Positions 6,995 to 14,151 of a stretch of 18,585 nucleotides of DNA are shown here, piece after piece. Location of the stretch: assembly GCF_040649515.1 (NCBI RefSeq), contig NZ_JBEZFP010000173.1:1-18585 (forward strand). Reading direction: 5' to 3'. Made by a program: the position numbers and the translations under genes. Every line of letters begins with the position of its first letter. Position 1 is the first letter of the stretch. This DNA is from Yinghuangia elevatio. GTDB lineage: Bacteria; Actinomycetota; Actinomycetes; Streptomycetales; Streptomycetaceae. Below the pieces are notes generated by a model, which saw only the letters and a list, made by a program, of their open reading frames with translations, made no database searches and was not told where the DNA came from.

Positions 6995-7327
6995 TCAACC
7001 GCGCGAACCGGCCCAGAGGAAGCGGCGCTTCGTGCGCCGTCGGACGGGGTGCCTGGGTACGGCGCCTCGTCCGGCGGTGACTTCGCCGACCCGGTGCCAA
7101 GGGTTGTCGGGGGACATGACAGGCGCCTTGCGCGATGCCGCCGCTTGGATCCCGACGTGCGCGTCGTGCGCGGTTCCGTGCAACGCCTCGTCGTGCGCGA
7201 GGAGGGCGGCCCGCAGCGCGGAGCCGGCGAGGCCACGGCGGCGGGCCCTCACGGCCAGCCAGGACAGAAACCCCACCGATGCGCCGACCGCGGCTGTGAC
7301 CACCAGGAACGCGACAAGACCGGCCAT
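6995..7327 (-). CDS. Small membrane protein of unknown function
   Basis: A 110-residue protein with one N-terminal membrane helix (residues 3-26, LVAFLVVTAAVGASVGFLSW), then a positively charged RARRRG stop-transfer segment and a polar cytoplasmic tail containing HDEALHGTAHDAH and a very basic C-terminus. I recognise no domain. It starts 46 bp after the monooxygenase stop on the same strand, so the two may be cotranscribed, and it converges on erm with a 42-bp gap. The start is uncertain: a GTG two codons upstream (7333) has GGGG at better spacing than the ATG used here. The coherent helix plus charged tail supports a real gene. Confidence 0.65.
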   Translation of the reverse strand: MAGLVAFLVVTAAVGASVGFLSWLAVRARRRGLAGSALRAALLAHDEALHGTAHDAHVGIQAAASRKAPVMSPDNPWHRVGEVTAGRGAVPRHPVRRRTKRRFLWAGSRG

Positions 7328-7373
7328 GGCCACGACACTACCCCGGGGCCGGGAGCCGCCGGCCGGGCCGTGT

Positions 7374-8522
7374 TCAGGCCGCGGCGCCTGCCCGGGGGCT
7401 GAACACAGCGCGCCCGGCGTCGGCATCCTCGGCGGCCAGGAGCCGCACGATCTCTCGGACGGCCGTACGGCCGGCCCGGTTGGCACCGACCGTGCTCGCG
7501 GAAGGGCCGTATCCCACAAGGTGGATGCGCGGATCGGCGGCCACGCGGGTGCCGTCCATCCGGATCCCGCCGCCCGGTTCGCGCAGGCCGAGCGGGGCAA
7601 GGTGGTCGAGCGCCGCGCGGAAGCCGGTGGCCCAGACGACGGCGTCCGCCTTGACCGTGCGAGGACCGTCGGCGGTGTCCCACGCGACGCCGTCGGGGGT
7701 CAGCCGGTCGAACATCGGGAGCCGCCGCAGCACTCCGCGCTCCCGTGCCGCGCGAACCGCCTCGGTGGGCGGCAGACCGGTCGCGCCCACGACACTCTGC
7801 GGCGGCAGTCCGCGGCTGACCCGGTCGGCCACCTGTGCGACGATCTCGCGGCCGATCTCGGGGGTGAAGGGCTCCTCCGTGAACTTCGGCGGACGCCTCG
7901 TCACCCACGTCGTCGTGCCTCCGGCCGCCGCGATCTCGGCCAGGAAGTGGATCGCGGACGTCCCGCCCCCCACGACCACCACGTGCTGTCCGCGGAACTC
8001 CTCGCCGCCGCGGTAGTCGACCGTGTGCAGCTGCCTGCCGCGGAACTCCGCGGCTCCCGGGTAGAAGGGGACGAACGGCCGGCGCCAAGTCCCCGAGGCG
8101 TTGACCAGCGCCCGTGTGGTCCACGTGCCTGCGTCCGTCGCGACCACGAGCCAGCCGTCGTCGCGCGACCGGACCTCGGCCACTCGGACCGGACGTACGA
8201 CGGGCAGGTCCATGGCACGTTCGTACGCCGCGAAGTACTCCGGGACCGCCGCACGCGCGGGCCGCTTCGGGTCCCCGGGCTGGAAAGCCATGCCCGGCAG
8301 GTCGTGCACGCCGTGCACGGACTCCATGAGCAGCGTCGGCCAGCGGTGCCGCCACGCGCCGCCGGGGGCGTCGTCGGCGTCCAGCACCACGAAGCCGAGG
8401 CCGGACCGGCGCAGGAAGTACGCCGCCGACAAGCCGGCCTGGCCGGCCCCGACGACGACCACGTCCACGTCGCGGCCCGGCCCGGAGGCCGCCGCGCGGC
8501 GCTCACGCCCGGAAAGTTCCAT
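7374..8522 (-). CDS. Flavin-containing monooxygenase-type NAD(P)/FAD oxidoreductase
   Basis: Predicted 382-residue flavoprotein of the FMO/CzcO-like group, which uses FAD and NADPH to oxygenate small molecules. The FAD-binding motif VVVVGAGQAGLSAAYFL spans 21-37. FRGRQLHTVDY (160-170) resembles the FMO/Baeyer-Villiger fingerprint. VVVVGGGTSAIHFLAE (181-196) is the NADPH-binding loop, VVWATGFR (295-302) the late ATG-type motif and IHLVGYGPSAST (333-344) the C-terminal FAD contact. The ATG at 8522 has GAGGG only 1 nt upstream, so the in-frame GTG at 8539 remains possible. It is divergent from the inositol-monophosphatase gene across about 140 bp. The substrate is unknown. Confidence 0.88.
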   Translation of the reverse strand: MELSGRERRAAASGPGRDVDVVVVGAGQAGLSAAYFLRRSGLGFVVLDADDAPGGAWRHRWPTLLMESVHGVHDLPGMAFQPGDPKRPARAAVPEYFAAYERAMDLPVVRPVRVAEVRSRDDGWLVVATDAGTWTTRALVNASGTWRRPFVPFYPGAAEFRGRQLHTVDYRGGEEFRGQHVVVVGGGTSAIHFLAEIAAAGGTTTWVTRRPPKFTEEPFTPEIGREIVAQVADRVSRGLPPQSVVGATGLPPTEAVRAARERGVLRRLPMFDRLTPDGVAWDTADGPRTVKADAVVWATGFRAALDHLAPLGLREPGGGIRMDGTRVAADPRIHLVGYGPSASTVGANRAGRTAVREIVRLLAAEDADAGRAVFSPRAGAAA

Positions 8523-8589
8523 GCCCTCGACAACACACACATAGCGTGCGCGCTTCCCTGCGCGGCCCTGTCCTCTTGCAGCATGGCGT

Positions 8590-8616
8590 GGATCACGCGG
8601 ATCGCGCGGATCGCAC
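8590..8616. repeat. Three 9-bp direct repeats in a divergent promoter region
   Basis: GGATCACGC, GGATCGCGC and GGATCGCAC lie head to tail in the 142-bp gap between the divergent monooxygenase and inositol-monophosphatase genes. Iterated sites in such a place could bind a regulator. I could not assign -35/-10 boxes for either gene. Confidence 0.5.
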
Positions 8617-8664
8617 TCGCGATGGGGATTGCCGTGCCGCGGTCCCGCCCCCTTGGATGGAAGG

Positions 8665-9714
8665 GTGATCAGCGAACGTGAACTCGGCCAGGTGACCGAT
8701 TTGATGCTCGTGGTGGCTTGCGACGAGGTGCTGCCGAGATTCGGCGCACTCTCGGACGCGGATGTCACCGAGAAAGGTCCGGGCGACCTGGTGACGATCG
8801 CCGATCGCAGAGCCGAGGAGCGGCTGACCGAGGGGCTCACCGCGCTGCTGCCGGGCTCGCGCGTGGTGGGCGAGGAGGCCGTGCACGCCGACGCGGGCGT
8901 GTTGCGGGAGTTGGAGGGCGACAGGCCCGTGTGGATCGTCGACCCGGTGGACGGCACGGCCAACTTCGTACGCGGCGACGAGCGCTACTGCATGCTCGTG
9001 GCGCTCGCCACGGGCGGCAAGGTGCACGCCTCGTGGACGTACGCCCCCTCGCTCGGCCTGATCGCCACCGCGCGGCTGGGCCGGGGAGCGCTCTACAACG
9101 GCCGACCGGTGCGGGTGCCGGGGGCGCCCGTCGTGCGGGACACCGGCGATGCGCCCGAAGGCGGATCTGGAAGCACCGGATCCGGAAGCACCGGTTCTGG
9201 GAGTGCCGAGGCGACGGGTGCCAAATCCCCGGCGTCCAGGGCAGCGGGTGGCAAGGCCAGGGGCGGCAGGACGGCAAGGGGCAACGGGGCCGCGGCCGAC
9301 AAGCGCGCGGCCGACAAGACCGGGAGCGGGCCCAACGTCGCGAACGGCAAGGCCGCCGGCGGCGGGGCGGTCGCCGGGCGCCCGCGTCTCCGGCTGACCC
9401 ATCCCACGTACCTGCGGCCCGAGCACGAGCACATGCTCGCCAAGCTCCGCACCCCGGAGTTCTCGGTCGAGCCTTCGACGTCGGCGGGGCTGGAGTACGT
9501 GGACCTGGTCCGCGGCGACGCCGATGCGCTCGTCTACACGTGGGAGAACCCCTGGGACCATGCCGCGGGGCTGCTGCTCCTGGCCGAGGCCGGCGGGGTG
9601 GCGGCCAACCTGGACGGGTCGCCCTTCGCGTTGTCCGGCGGCAACGCCCTCCCCCTCATCGCCGCCGCGAACGAGGAACTGACCGCGGACCTGGCCAAGC
9701 GCCTGACCACGTGA
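8665..9714 (+). CDS. Inositol monophosphatase family protein with a low-complexity insertion
   Basis: Predicted 349-residue Mg-dependent phosphatase of the IMPase/FBPase/CysQ superfamily. The metal-binding residues are present: GEEA (69-72), WIVDPVDGTANFV (90-102, with Asp93 and Asp96) and WENPWDHAAG (293-302, with Asp298). The MISEREL start at GTG 8665 fits actinomycete homologues, although GGAAGG abuts it with almost no spacing. Residues 160-238 form a Gly/Ser/Ala/Lys-rich insertion absent from the usual fold, starting with three GSGST-type repeats. It falls between the strand after RPVRVPG and RLRLTHP, so the catalytic motifs are intact. The substrate could be inositol phosphate, histidinol phosphate or another phosphomonoester; the sequence does not decide. 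Confidence 0.9.
   Translation: MISERELGQVTDLMLVVACDEVLPRFGALSDADVTEKGPGDLVTIADRRAEERLTEGLTALLPGSRVVGEEAVHADAGVLRELEGDRPVWIVDPVDGTANFVRGDERYCMLVALATGGKVHASWTYAPSLGLIATARLGRGALYNGRPVRVPGAPVVRDTGDAPEGGSGSTGSGSTGSGSAEATGAKSPASRAAGGKARGGRTARGNGAAADKRAADKTGSGPNVANGKAAGGGAVAGRPRLRLTHPTYLRPEHEHMLAKLRTPEFSVEPSTSAGLEYVDLVRGDADALVYTWENPWDHAAGLLLLAEAGGVAANLDGSPFALSGGNALPLIAAANEELTADLAKRLTT
9163..9207 (+). repeat. Three tandem 15-bp units encoding Gly-Ser-Gly-Ser-Thr/Ala
   Basis: Units 9163-9177 and 9178-9192 differ at one base; unit 9193-9207 is diverged. They keep the reading frame of the inositol-monophosphatase gene and use GGA, TCT and AGT codons that are rare elsewhere in this GC-rich window, suggesting recent local expansion. 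Confidence 0.8.
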
Positions 9715-9756
9715 CCGTCTGACGCCGGTCGCCGGTCGCCGGACACCTCAGTCCCG

Positions 9757-9800
9757 GCCGCCCGGCCGGTCCGGCCCGGTACCCGGACCGGCCGGGCGGC
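9757..9800. terminator. Bidirectional terminator, perfect 18-bp stem
   Basis: GCCGCCCGGCCGGTCCGG at 9757-9774 pairs perfectly with 9783-9800 across an 8-nt loop. It sits between convergent genes and its right arm abuts the stop codon of the minus-strand gene at 9801. It probably serves both directions. Confidence 0.8.
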
Positions 9801-10748
9801 TCAATGCACCGACGCGCAACTGAAGCCGCCCGTGCCGTAGCTGGAGTGGTGCCCCGTCCCGGTGTACGTCGACGAAGTGCCGCGCGGCCGGGGAGGTCGG
9901 AAGAGGTCCGACTGCGGGAACAGGTCCTCCCACCACGTCCTCAGCGTGTACCCGAACTCCTCCTCGACCGCCGACACCGCCGCGGCCTCCCAGCGGACCG
10001 ACGCGCCGGTCTCGCGCAACGCCCGTACGGCGGGCTCCAGGGCGAATCCGGTCAGCGGCTCGGCCTCCTCCCACCGGTGCGGCTGGGTGTCCGTGGGCAG
10101 CGGGCTCTCCGGTGCGAGGTCGTGCCGGTGCACGGTGACCTCGGCGTCCCGGCCGCGGCCGGTCACGAGAATCCCCCACAGCGGCAGGGCCGCCAACTCG
10201 CGGGCCTTGGCGCGGCGTTCCTCGGTGCGGGCGCGTTCCTCCGCCAACCGGCGCTCCGACACCTCGCGCTCCGCGGCGACATGTCGGGCGACTGTCTCGC
10301 GCGTCGGGTGGTACGCCGCGTCGGCCGCCGCCACCTCCGCTCGGTACGCCTCGATCGCACGCACCCAATCGCGTTCCACGTCCCGCATTCGCCACCACAG
10401 CAGGCGGTTGCCGAGCTTCTCGCTCTCCACCTCGTACCGTTCCCGGGCGATCGCCGTCCGGTCGGTCGCGGCGGAGACGGCGTCGAGATAGTCCAGCCCG
10501 ACGGCCAGCCACTCCGCGTGCGCGTCGGGCGTACACCTGACCGCGGCACGGGAGTGCGCGAGACCGATGCTCAACGCCACGAAGGCGACCGGTGGTTCGG
10601 CGTCGAACGGGTCCGTCCAACGCAGTTCGGTGACGTACAGCGGATTGCCGTCGAAGAACTCGGTGTCCCGCCTGAGTTGGTTCCGATGCTGGTCGACCCG
10701 CCTCCGGAATTCCTGGTGTTGCCGACGCCAGCCGCCCCAGTAGCTCAC
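9801..10748 (-). CDS. Coiled-coil protein of unknown function
   Basis: A 315-residue protein I do not recognise. The GTG at 10748 has GAGGGG 5 nt upstream. The N-terminus is basic and aromatic (SYWGGWRRQHQEFRRRVDQ). Residues 50-95 hold an Ala-rich segment with a Trp/Cys-containing stretch (VALSIGLAHSRAAV), and 100-185 are strongly helical and charged, with a likely coiled coil around 150-185 (ERRLAEERARTEERRAKARE). A compact region follows (188-275, with LWGILVTGRGRDAEVTVHRHD and FGYTLRTWWEDLFP). The last 30 residues are a Gly/Ser/Thr/Tyr tail ending SCASVH. No signal peptide or clear membrane helix is seen. The consistent domain-like layout and good ribosome binding site support a real gene. 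Confidence 0.75.
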   Translation of the reverse strand: MSYWGGWRRQHQEFRRRVDQHRNQLRRDTEFFDGNPLYVTELRWTDPFDAEPPVAFVALSIGLAHSRAAVRCTPDAHAEWLAVGLDYLDAVSAATDRTAIARERYEVESEKLGNRLLWWRMRDVERDWVRAIEAYRAEVAAADAAYHPTRETVARHVAAEREVSERRLAEERARTEERRAKARELAALPLWGILVTGRGRDAEVTVHRHDLAPESPLPTDTQPHRWEEAEPLTGFALEPAVRALRETGASVRWEAAAVSAVEEEFGYTLRTWWEDLFPQSDLFRPPRPRGTSSTYTGTGHHSSYGTGGFSCASVH

Positions 10749-10932
10749 CTCGACCCCTCTCCACGACGCTCCCCACCCGCTCCCACCCACTCTCCGCCGC
10801 CCGGACACCCGGAAACAACCCGGAGATCCCTCCGAAGCGTGCGGAAAGGGACGAGTCGGAGGCGGGGCGCGCCCGGTAGGCACGATGCTGCTCCGGTACG
10901 GCGCGTCGCAGCGTGCGGTCTTCGGCGCGTTG

Positions 10933-10978
10933 CGGCGTTCGGTATTTGCGGCGTTCCGGTGTTCCGGCGTTCGGTATT
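10933..10978. repeat. 14-bp direct repeat within an imperfect repeat array
   Basis: CGGCGTTCGGTATT occurs at 10933-10946 and 10965-10978, and the sequence between them holds degenerate copies (GCGGCGTTCCGGTGTTCCGG). It lies in the 260-bp gap between the coiled-coil gene start and the hydrolase stop, which otherwise shows no coding potential. It could be a remnant repeat or a regulatory cluster. Confidence 0.6.
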
Positions 10979-11008
10979 CGCCGTGTTGCGGACTCGGTGG
11001 GCCGGCGG

Positions 11009-11734
11009 CTACGCCGACACGGCCTCCAAGGCATCGGCGGTCTGCGCGGGCCGCGTGATCATCAGGTCGTGCCCGGCCCGGACTTCGGCGGTACGGGCGT
11101 TCTTCAGGCGCGCGGCGAAGGAGCGGGCCAGCGGCGGCGGGATGGCGGCGTCCTCGGTCGCGACGACGTACCCGGTGGGGAGGCCGAGGGCCAGGAACGC
11201 GGAGAGCCGGCCGGGCTCGACGAGGGCGGCGGGCGGGTAGGCACGGTGGCGTTCGAGGACCCACGCGCGGTCCTCGTCGGTGCCGTCCGGCATCAGGATC
11301 TCGGTCATGAGCCGGTGGTCCGTGCGTGCCGTGCCGTCCGGCTCGATGGTGACCGCGCGGGCCACCTCGGGTGTCTGGGGGACCGCTTGGATCAGCGTCT
11401 CGCCGTCGTCGGCGACCACCGCGGCGAGGAACACGACCCCGGCGACCCGGTCGGCGGCGGCCTCGGCCACCCGCGGGACGACGACGCCGCCCATGCTGTG
11501 GCCGACGAGCACCACGTCGCGGAGATCCTCGTACTCGAGCACGGCCGTGATGTCGGTGACGAACGTCGCGAACGGGGTCCGCGGGCCGCCCAGATGGGCG
11601 CGCTCGCCGAAGCCGGTCAGGGTCGGGGACCATACATCGTGGCCGCGGACGCGCAGTTCGCGGGCGAGGCGCTGCCAGCACCAGCCGCCGTGTCCGCCGC
11701 CGTGGACCAGTACGAACGTCCGTCCTCGGGTCAC
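11009..11734 (-). CDS. Alpha/beta-fold hydrolase (esterase-like)
   Basis: Predicted 241-residue serine hydrolase of the small EstC/salicylate-esterase-like group. Visible features are the oxyanion loop FVLVHGGGHGGWCW (7-20), the nucleophile elbow VGHSMGG (77-83, Ser80), a candidate catalytic Asp in VATEDAAIPP (191-200) and the catalytic His in RAGHDLMITRP (His222). A lid-like region lies between 110 and 185. There is no signal peptide, so it is probably cytoplasmic. The GTG at 11734 is preceded by GGAGGTGGC, a strong ribosome binding site. It lies downstream of a TetR gene and a small membrane gene on the same strand. The physiological ester is unknown. Confidence 0.9.
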   Translation of the reverse strand: MTRGRTFVLVHGGGHGGWCWQRLARELRVRGHDVWSPTLTGFGERAHLGGPRTPFATFVTDITAVLEYEDLRDVVLVGHSMGGVVVPRVAEAAADRVAGVVFLAAVVADDGETLIQAVPQTPEVARAVTIEPDGTARTDHRLMTEILMPDGTDEDRAWVLERHRAYPPAALVEPGRLSAFLALGLPTGYVVATEDAAIPPPLARSFAARLKNARTAEVRAGHDLMITRPAQTADALEAVSA

Positions 11735-11775
11735 GCCACCTCCGCGGTCAGGCCCCGTGCCACGACTGTAACTGA

Positions 11776-11809
11776 CGAACCGTCAGGAGACCGGGGTCCT
11801 GACGGTTCG
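11776..11809. terminator. Perfect 13-bp inverted repeat between two minus-strand genes
   Basis: CGAACCGTCAGGA at 11776-11788 pairs perfectly with 11797-11809 across 8 nt. It lies 18 nt past the stop of the small membrane gene (read on the minus strand) and 42 nt before the hydrolase start. The left arm overlaps a smaller dyad, CTGACG AAC CGTCAG (11772-11786), so it may act as a terminator, an operator or both. Confidence 0.6.
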
Positions 11810-11826
11810 ACGCCGCGAGCCGTGCG

Positions 11827-12015
11827 TCAGGCGGTGCGTCGCGAGCGGCGGGTGACCACGCGGAACACCCCGTACAGCAGGTCCAGCGCGCCGATCACGA
11901 TGAGGACCACTCCGAGCTTGTCGAGTTCGACCGCGGGGATGTCGACATCGCCCGCGTAGAGCTTGAGGAGGGCACCTATGACGATGCCGAATGTTCCGAT
12001 CACCACGTCGCGCAT
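11827..12015 (-). CDS. Small two-helix membrane protein
   Basis: A 62-residue protein with two hydrophobic segments, about residues 4-19 (VVIGTFGIVIGALLKL) and 34-52 (LGVVLIVIGALDLLYGVF), joined by a short acidic loop (AGDVDIPAVELDK) and ending in RRSRRTA. This resembles small actinomycete membrane proteins of the DUF5708/DUF6458 type, but I cannot assign it firmly. The ATG at 12015 has only a weak GCGGGG upstream. Its hydrophobicity pattern is much more coherent than that of antisense frames here. It lies between the TetR and hydrolase genes on the same strand. Confidence 0.72.
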   Translation of the reverse strand: MRDVVIGTFGIVIGALLKLYAGDVDIPAVELDKLGVVLIVIGALDLLYGVFRVVTRRSRRTA

Positions 12016-12091
12016 TGCGGCCCCGCTCGTCTGTTCGGTCCTCGGTCGAATTTGACGGTAGCCGGGCGGCGCGGAGAGGCGCTTCGTGCGC

Positions 12092-12112
12092 GGGCAGGAG
12101 ATCCCGCTGCCC
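12092..12112 (-). terminator. Possible terminator downstream of the TetR gene
   Basis: GGGCAG at 12092-12097 pairs with CTGCCC at 12107-12112 across 9 nt, 21 nt beyond the TetR stop on the minus strand. The stem is short and there is no T-run, so the call is weak. Confidence 0.3.
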
Positions 12113-12133
12113 CATTCGATGTACGCCGTCGTC

Positions 12134-12739
12134 TCAGTCCGTCGCGTGGGGACCGAGCACCCCGTGCAGCACGAGGTCGGTCAGCGAGGCGACCAGCCCC
12201 TCCACGTCCCGCACATCGCGGATGCACAGCGCGAAAATGGCCGCGCCCGCGATCGTGTCGAACAACGTGTCGGCGTCCACACCTCGGCGTACCTCGCCCG
12301 CCTCGACCGCCTTCGGCAGCTGCCGGGTCAGGCTCCCCCGCGCGGCGGTCTCCAGGCGCGCCGCGAGGATCTGCTGCAACGCCGGGTCCGAGCGGATCTC
12401 CGACATCAAACCGGGGATCGCCTCGCGCGTCGCGGGCTCCGCGAACATCTGTACGGCGCCCCGCACCATGCGCCGGACCTCGGCCGCGAATCCGTCGTCC
12501 GGCTGCTCACGCGGTTCGATACCGACGAAGACCGCCTCGTGCACGACATGCGCCTTCGACGGCCAGCGGCGGTAGATGGCCGGGCGGCTGACTCCGGCGG
12601 TGGAGGCGATGAGGTCGATCGAGACGCCCGCGTACCCGTGTTCGATCAGCAGTCGGCGGGTCGTCGCGAGGACCGCCTCGTTGATCGTGGGATCGCGATG
12701 CGGGCCGTACCGCTGCCCTGTCCTCGCCGGGTGCGTCAT
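12134..12739 (-). CDS. TetR/AcrR family transcriptional regulator
   Basis: Predicted 201-residue dimeric repressor. The N-terminal HTH lies at about 20-65: INEAVLATTRRLLIEHGYAG, then the recognition-helix region STAGVSRPAIYRRWPSKAHV (46-65). The ligand-binding domain that follows has the family's length and a C-terminal segment like TetR_C proteins (LFDTIAGAAIFALCI). The ATG at 12739 is chosen because the HTH is correctly placed, though GAGGAG lies about 12 nt upstream, farther than ideal. It is divergent from the MDR reductase gene with a 23-bp dyad in between, so it most likely represses that gene and itself. The ligand is unknown. Confidence 0.9.
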   Translation of the reverse strand: MTHPARTGQRYGPHRDPTINEAVLATTRRLLIEHGYAGVSIDLIASTAGVSRPAIYRRWPSKAHVVHEAVFVGIEPREQPDDGFAAEVRRMVRGAVQMFAEPATREAIPGLMSEIRSDPALQQILAARLETAARGSLTRQLPKAVEAGEVRRGVDADTLFDTIAGAAIFALCIRDVRDVEGLVASLTDLVLHGVLGPHATD

Positions 12740-12804
12740 GGGTGCTCGTGCTCCTCGATGGTCCTTGACCCGGTCAGACAGCTCGGATAGCTTGCCACAG
12801 CGCT

Positions 12805-12827
12805 AGTCGTTCCAAACTGTAACGACT
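12805..12827. promoter_or_regulatory. Operator-like 23-bp dyad for the TetR regulator
   Basis: Half-sites AGTCGTT (12805-12811) and AACGACT (12821-12827) are perfect inverted repeats, and inner bases CA (12813-12814) and TG (12818-12819) also match, giving AGTCGTTnCAnnnTGnAACGACT. It lies 65 bp upstream of the tetR start and 63 bp upstream of the MDR start. Size and symmetry fit a TetR-dimer site controlling both genes. Confidence 0.7.
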
Positions 12828-12890
12828 GACCCGAGGGTGTGCGCCGCGCCCCGCCAGAGGCCGCGTACGGGCCTCGGGCGGAGAGGCTTG

Positions 12891-13967
12891 GTGGCAGAGA
12901 TGACCGAGGGAAACACCGTCGAGGCATGGGCGTGGGTCGCCGACCGGACCGGGGCACCAGGCGAGGTGCTCGAACGCCGCCGGATCGAGGTACGCGCTCC
13001 CGGACCGGGCGAGATACGCGTCACGAGCGAGGCGATGTCGCTCAACTTCAACGACATCGACTGCGTGTACGGCCGGTACGCGACGGTCCCGGTCGATCCG
13101 CCGTTCACGCCCGGCATGGAGGTCGTCGGCGTCGTCGAGGCCGTAGGCCCGGGCGCCGAGCAGATGCTCGGGAAACGCGTCATCGGCATCCCGACACGCG
13201 CGCTCGGCGGCTACGCCACCAGCGTCGTGTGCCCGGCCGACATGACCCTGGACCTGCCCGAGCACTTCCCCGCCGAGACCGGCGCCGCCATCCACTACCC
13301 GTTCCATCTGTCATGGCTCGGCCTCCACGAGCGCGGCAAGTTGGAGAGCGGCGAAACGCTGCTCGTCACCGCCGCGGCGGGCGGAGTCGGCTCCGCCGCC
13401 GTCCAGTTGGGCCGCCGGGCCGGCGCACGCGTCGTCGCTCTCGCGGGCAGCGACGACAAGCTCAAGCTCTGCCGCGAACTCGGCGCGGAGCTGGCGCTGA
13501 ACTACCGCACCGAGGACTGGGTCGCGCGCGTCAACGAATTCACCGGCCGGCGCGGCGTCGACGTCGCCTTCGACCTCGTCGGCGGACAGGTCACCCAGGA
13601 CATTTTCCGTTGCATGGGCTTCAACGGGCGCCACCTGATCGCCGGGTACGCGTCCGGCATCGAGCAGGAGCACAACTCCGGATTCGACCCGTGGCGCATG
13701 GTGTACGGGAACTTCTCCCTCGTCGGCGTCGCCCACCTCTACGTCGAGGACCCGATCGGGCACTGGGCCCGCGGCGGCATGCGCCCGTCGTCGCGCGCGC
13801 ACGGGCTGACCGTGCACGCGGAGATCCTGCGGCTGCTGGACGCCGGGGAGATCGAGCCGGTCATCGGCCGCCGCATCGACTTCGACGACATCCCTGCCGC
13901 ACTCACCGACATGGAGGCCCGAGCCACGCACGGCAAGGTCGTCGTGACCAATCTGCCGACTCCGTAA
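12891..13967 (+). CDS. Zinc-independent MDR-family NADPH:quinone reductase-like oxidoreductase
   Basis: Predicted 358-residue medium-chain dehydrogenase/reductase of the quinone oxidoreductase (zeta-crystallin-like) group. The GroES-like N-terminal part includes EAMSLNFNDIDCVYGRY (47-63) and PGMEVVGVVEAVGPG (74-88). The NADPH-binding Rossmann loop is TAAAGGVGSAAVQLG (160-174), and VDVAFDLVGG plus the C-terminal IGRRIDFDDIPAALTDMEA are typical of the family. Zinc-ligand Cys clusters of alcohol dehydrogenases are absent. I chose GTG 12891, with GGAGAGG 4 nt upstream; an ATG at 12900 is possible. Divergent from tetR with a shared operator-like site, it is probably induced by the TetR ligand, perhaps a toxic quinone or enone. 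The substrate is inferred only from the family. Confidence 0.9.
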   Translation: MAEMTEGNTVEAWAWVADRTGAPGEVLERRRIEVRAPGPGEIRVTSEAMSLNFNDIDCVYGRYATVPVDPPFTPGMEVVGVVEAVGPGAEQMLGKRVIGIPTRALGGYATSVVCPADMTLDLPEHFPAETGAAIHYPFHLSWLGLHERGKLESGETLLVTAAAGGVGSAAVQLGRRAGARVVALAGSDDKLKLCRELGAELALNYRTEDWVARVNEFTGRRGVDVAFDLVGGQVTQDIFRCMGFNGRHLIAGYASGIEQEHNSGFDPWRMVYGNFSLVGVAHLYVEDPIGHWARGGMRPSSRAHGLTVHAEILRLLDAGEIEPVIGRRIDFDDIPAALTDMEARATHGKVVVTNLPTP

Positions 13968-13985
13968 GGGACTTGGTGCAGGCAG

Positions 13986-14030
13986 GCGCCGGGCACGGGC
14001 GGGGTGAGTCACCCGGCCCGAGCCCGGCGC
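13986..14030. terminator. Nested hairpin between convergent genes
   Basis: Three stems stack symmetrically: GCGCCGGGC (13986-13994) with 14022-14030, CGGGC (13996-14000) with GCCCG (14016-14020), and GGGT (14002-14005) with ACCC (14011-14014), separated by single A-A and G-G mismatches around a 5-nt loop. It follows the MDR stop by 18 nt and probably ends transcription from both sides. The rest of the gap to 14151 shows nothing. Confidence 0.7.
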
Positions 14031-14151
14031 TCACTGCGCATGACCCGCGCCGGCGCCCGCACCGTCCTCCTGCCCGCACTCGTGCCCGGCGCGCCGCAAT
14101 TGCTTCCCCCGCCGCGCGAACTACGGGACGTCGTAGGACAAATGGTTGCGG

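Noticed and set aside
12505..12530. GGTTCGATACC, like a tRNA T-loop
   Set aside because: No acceptor or anticodon stems around it, and it lies inside the tetR coding sequence.
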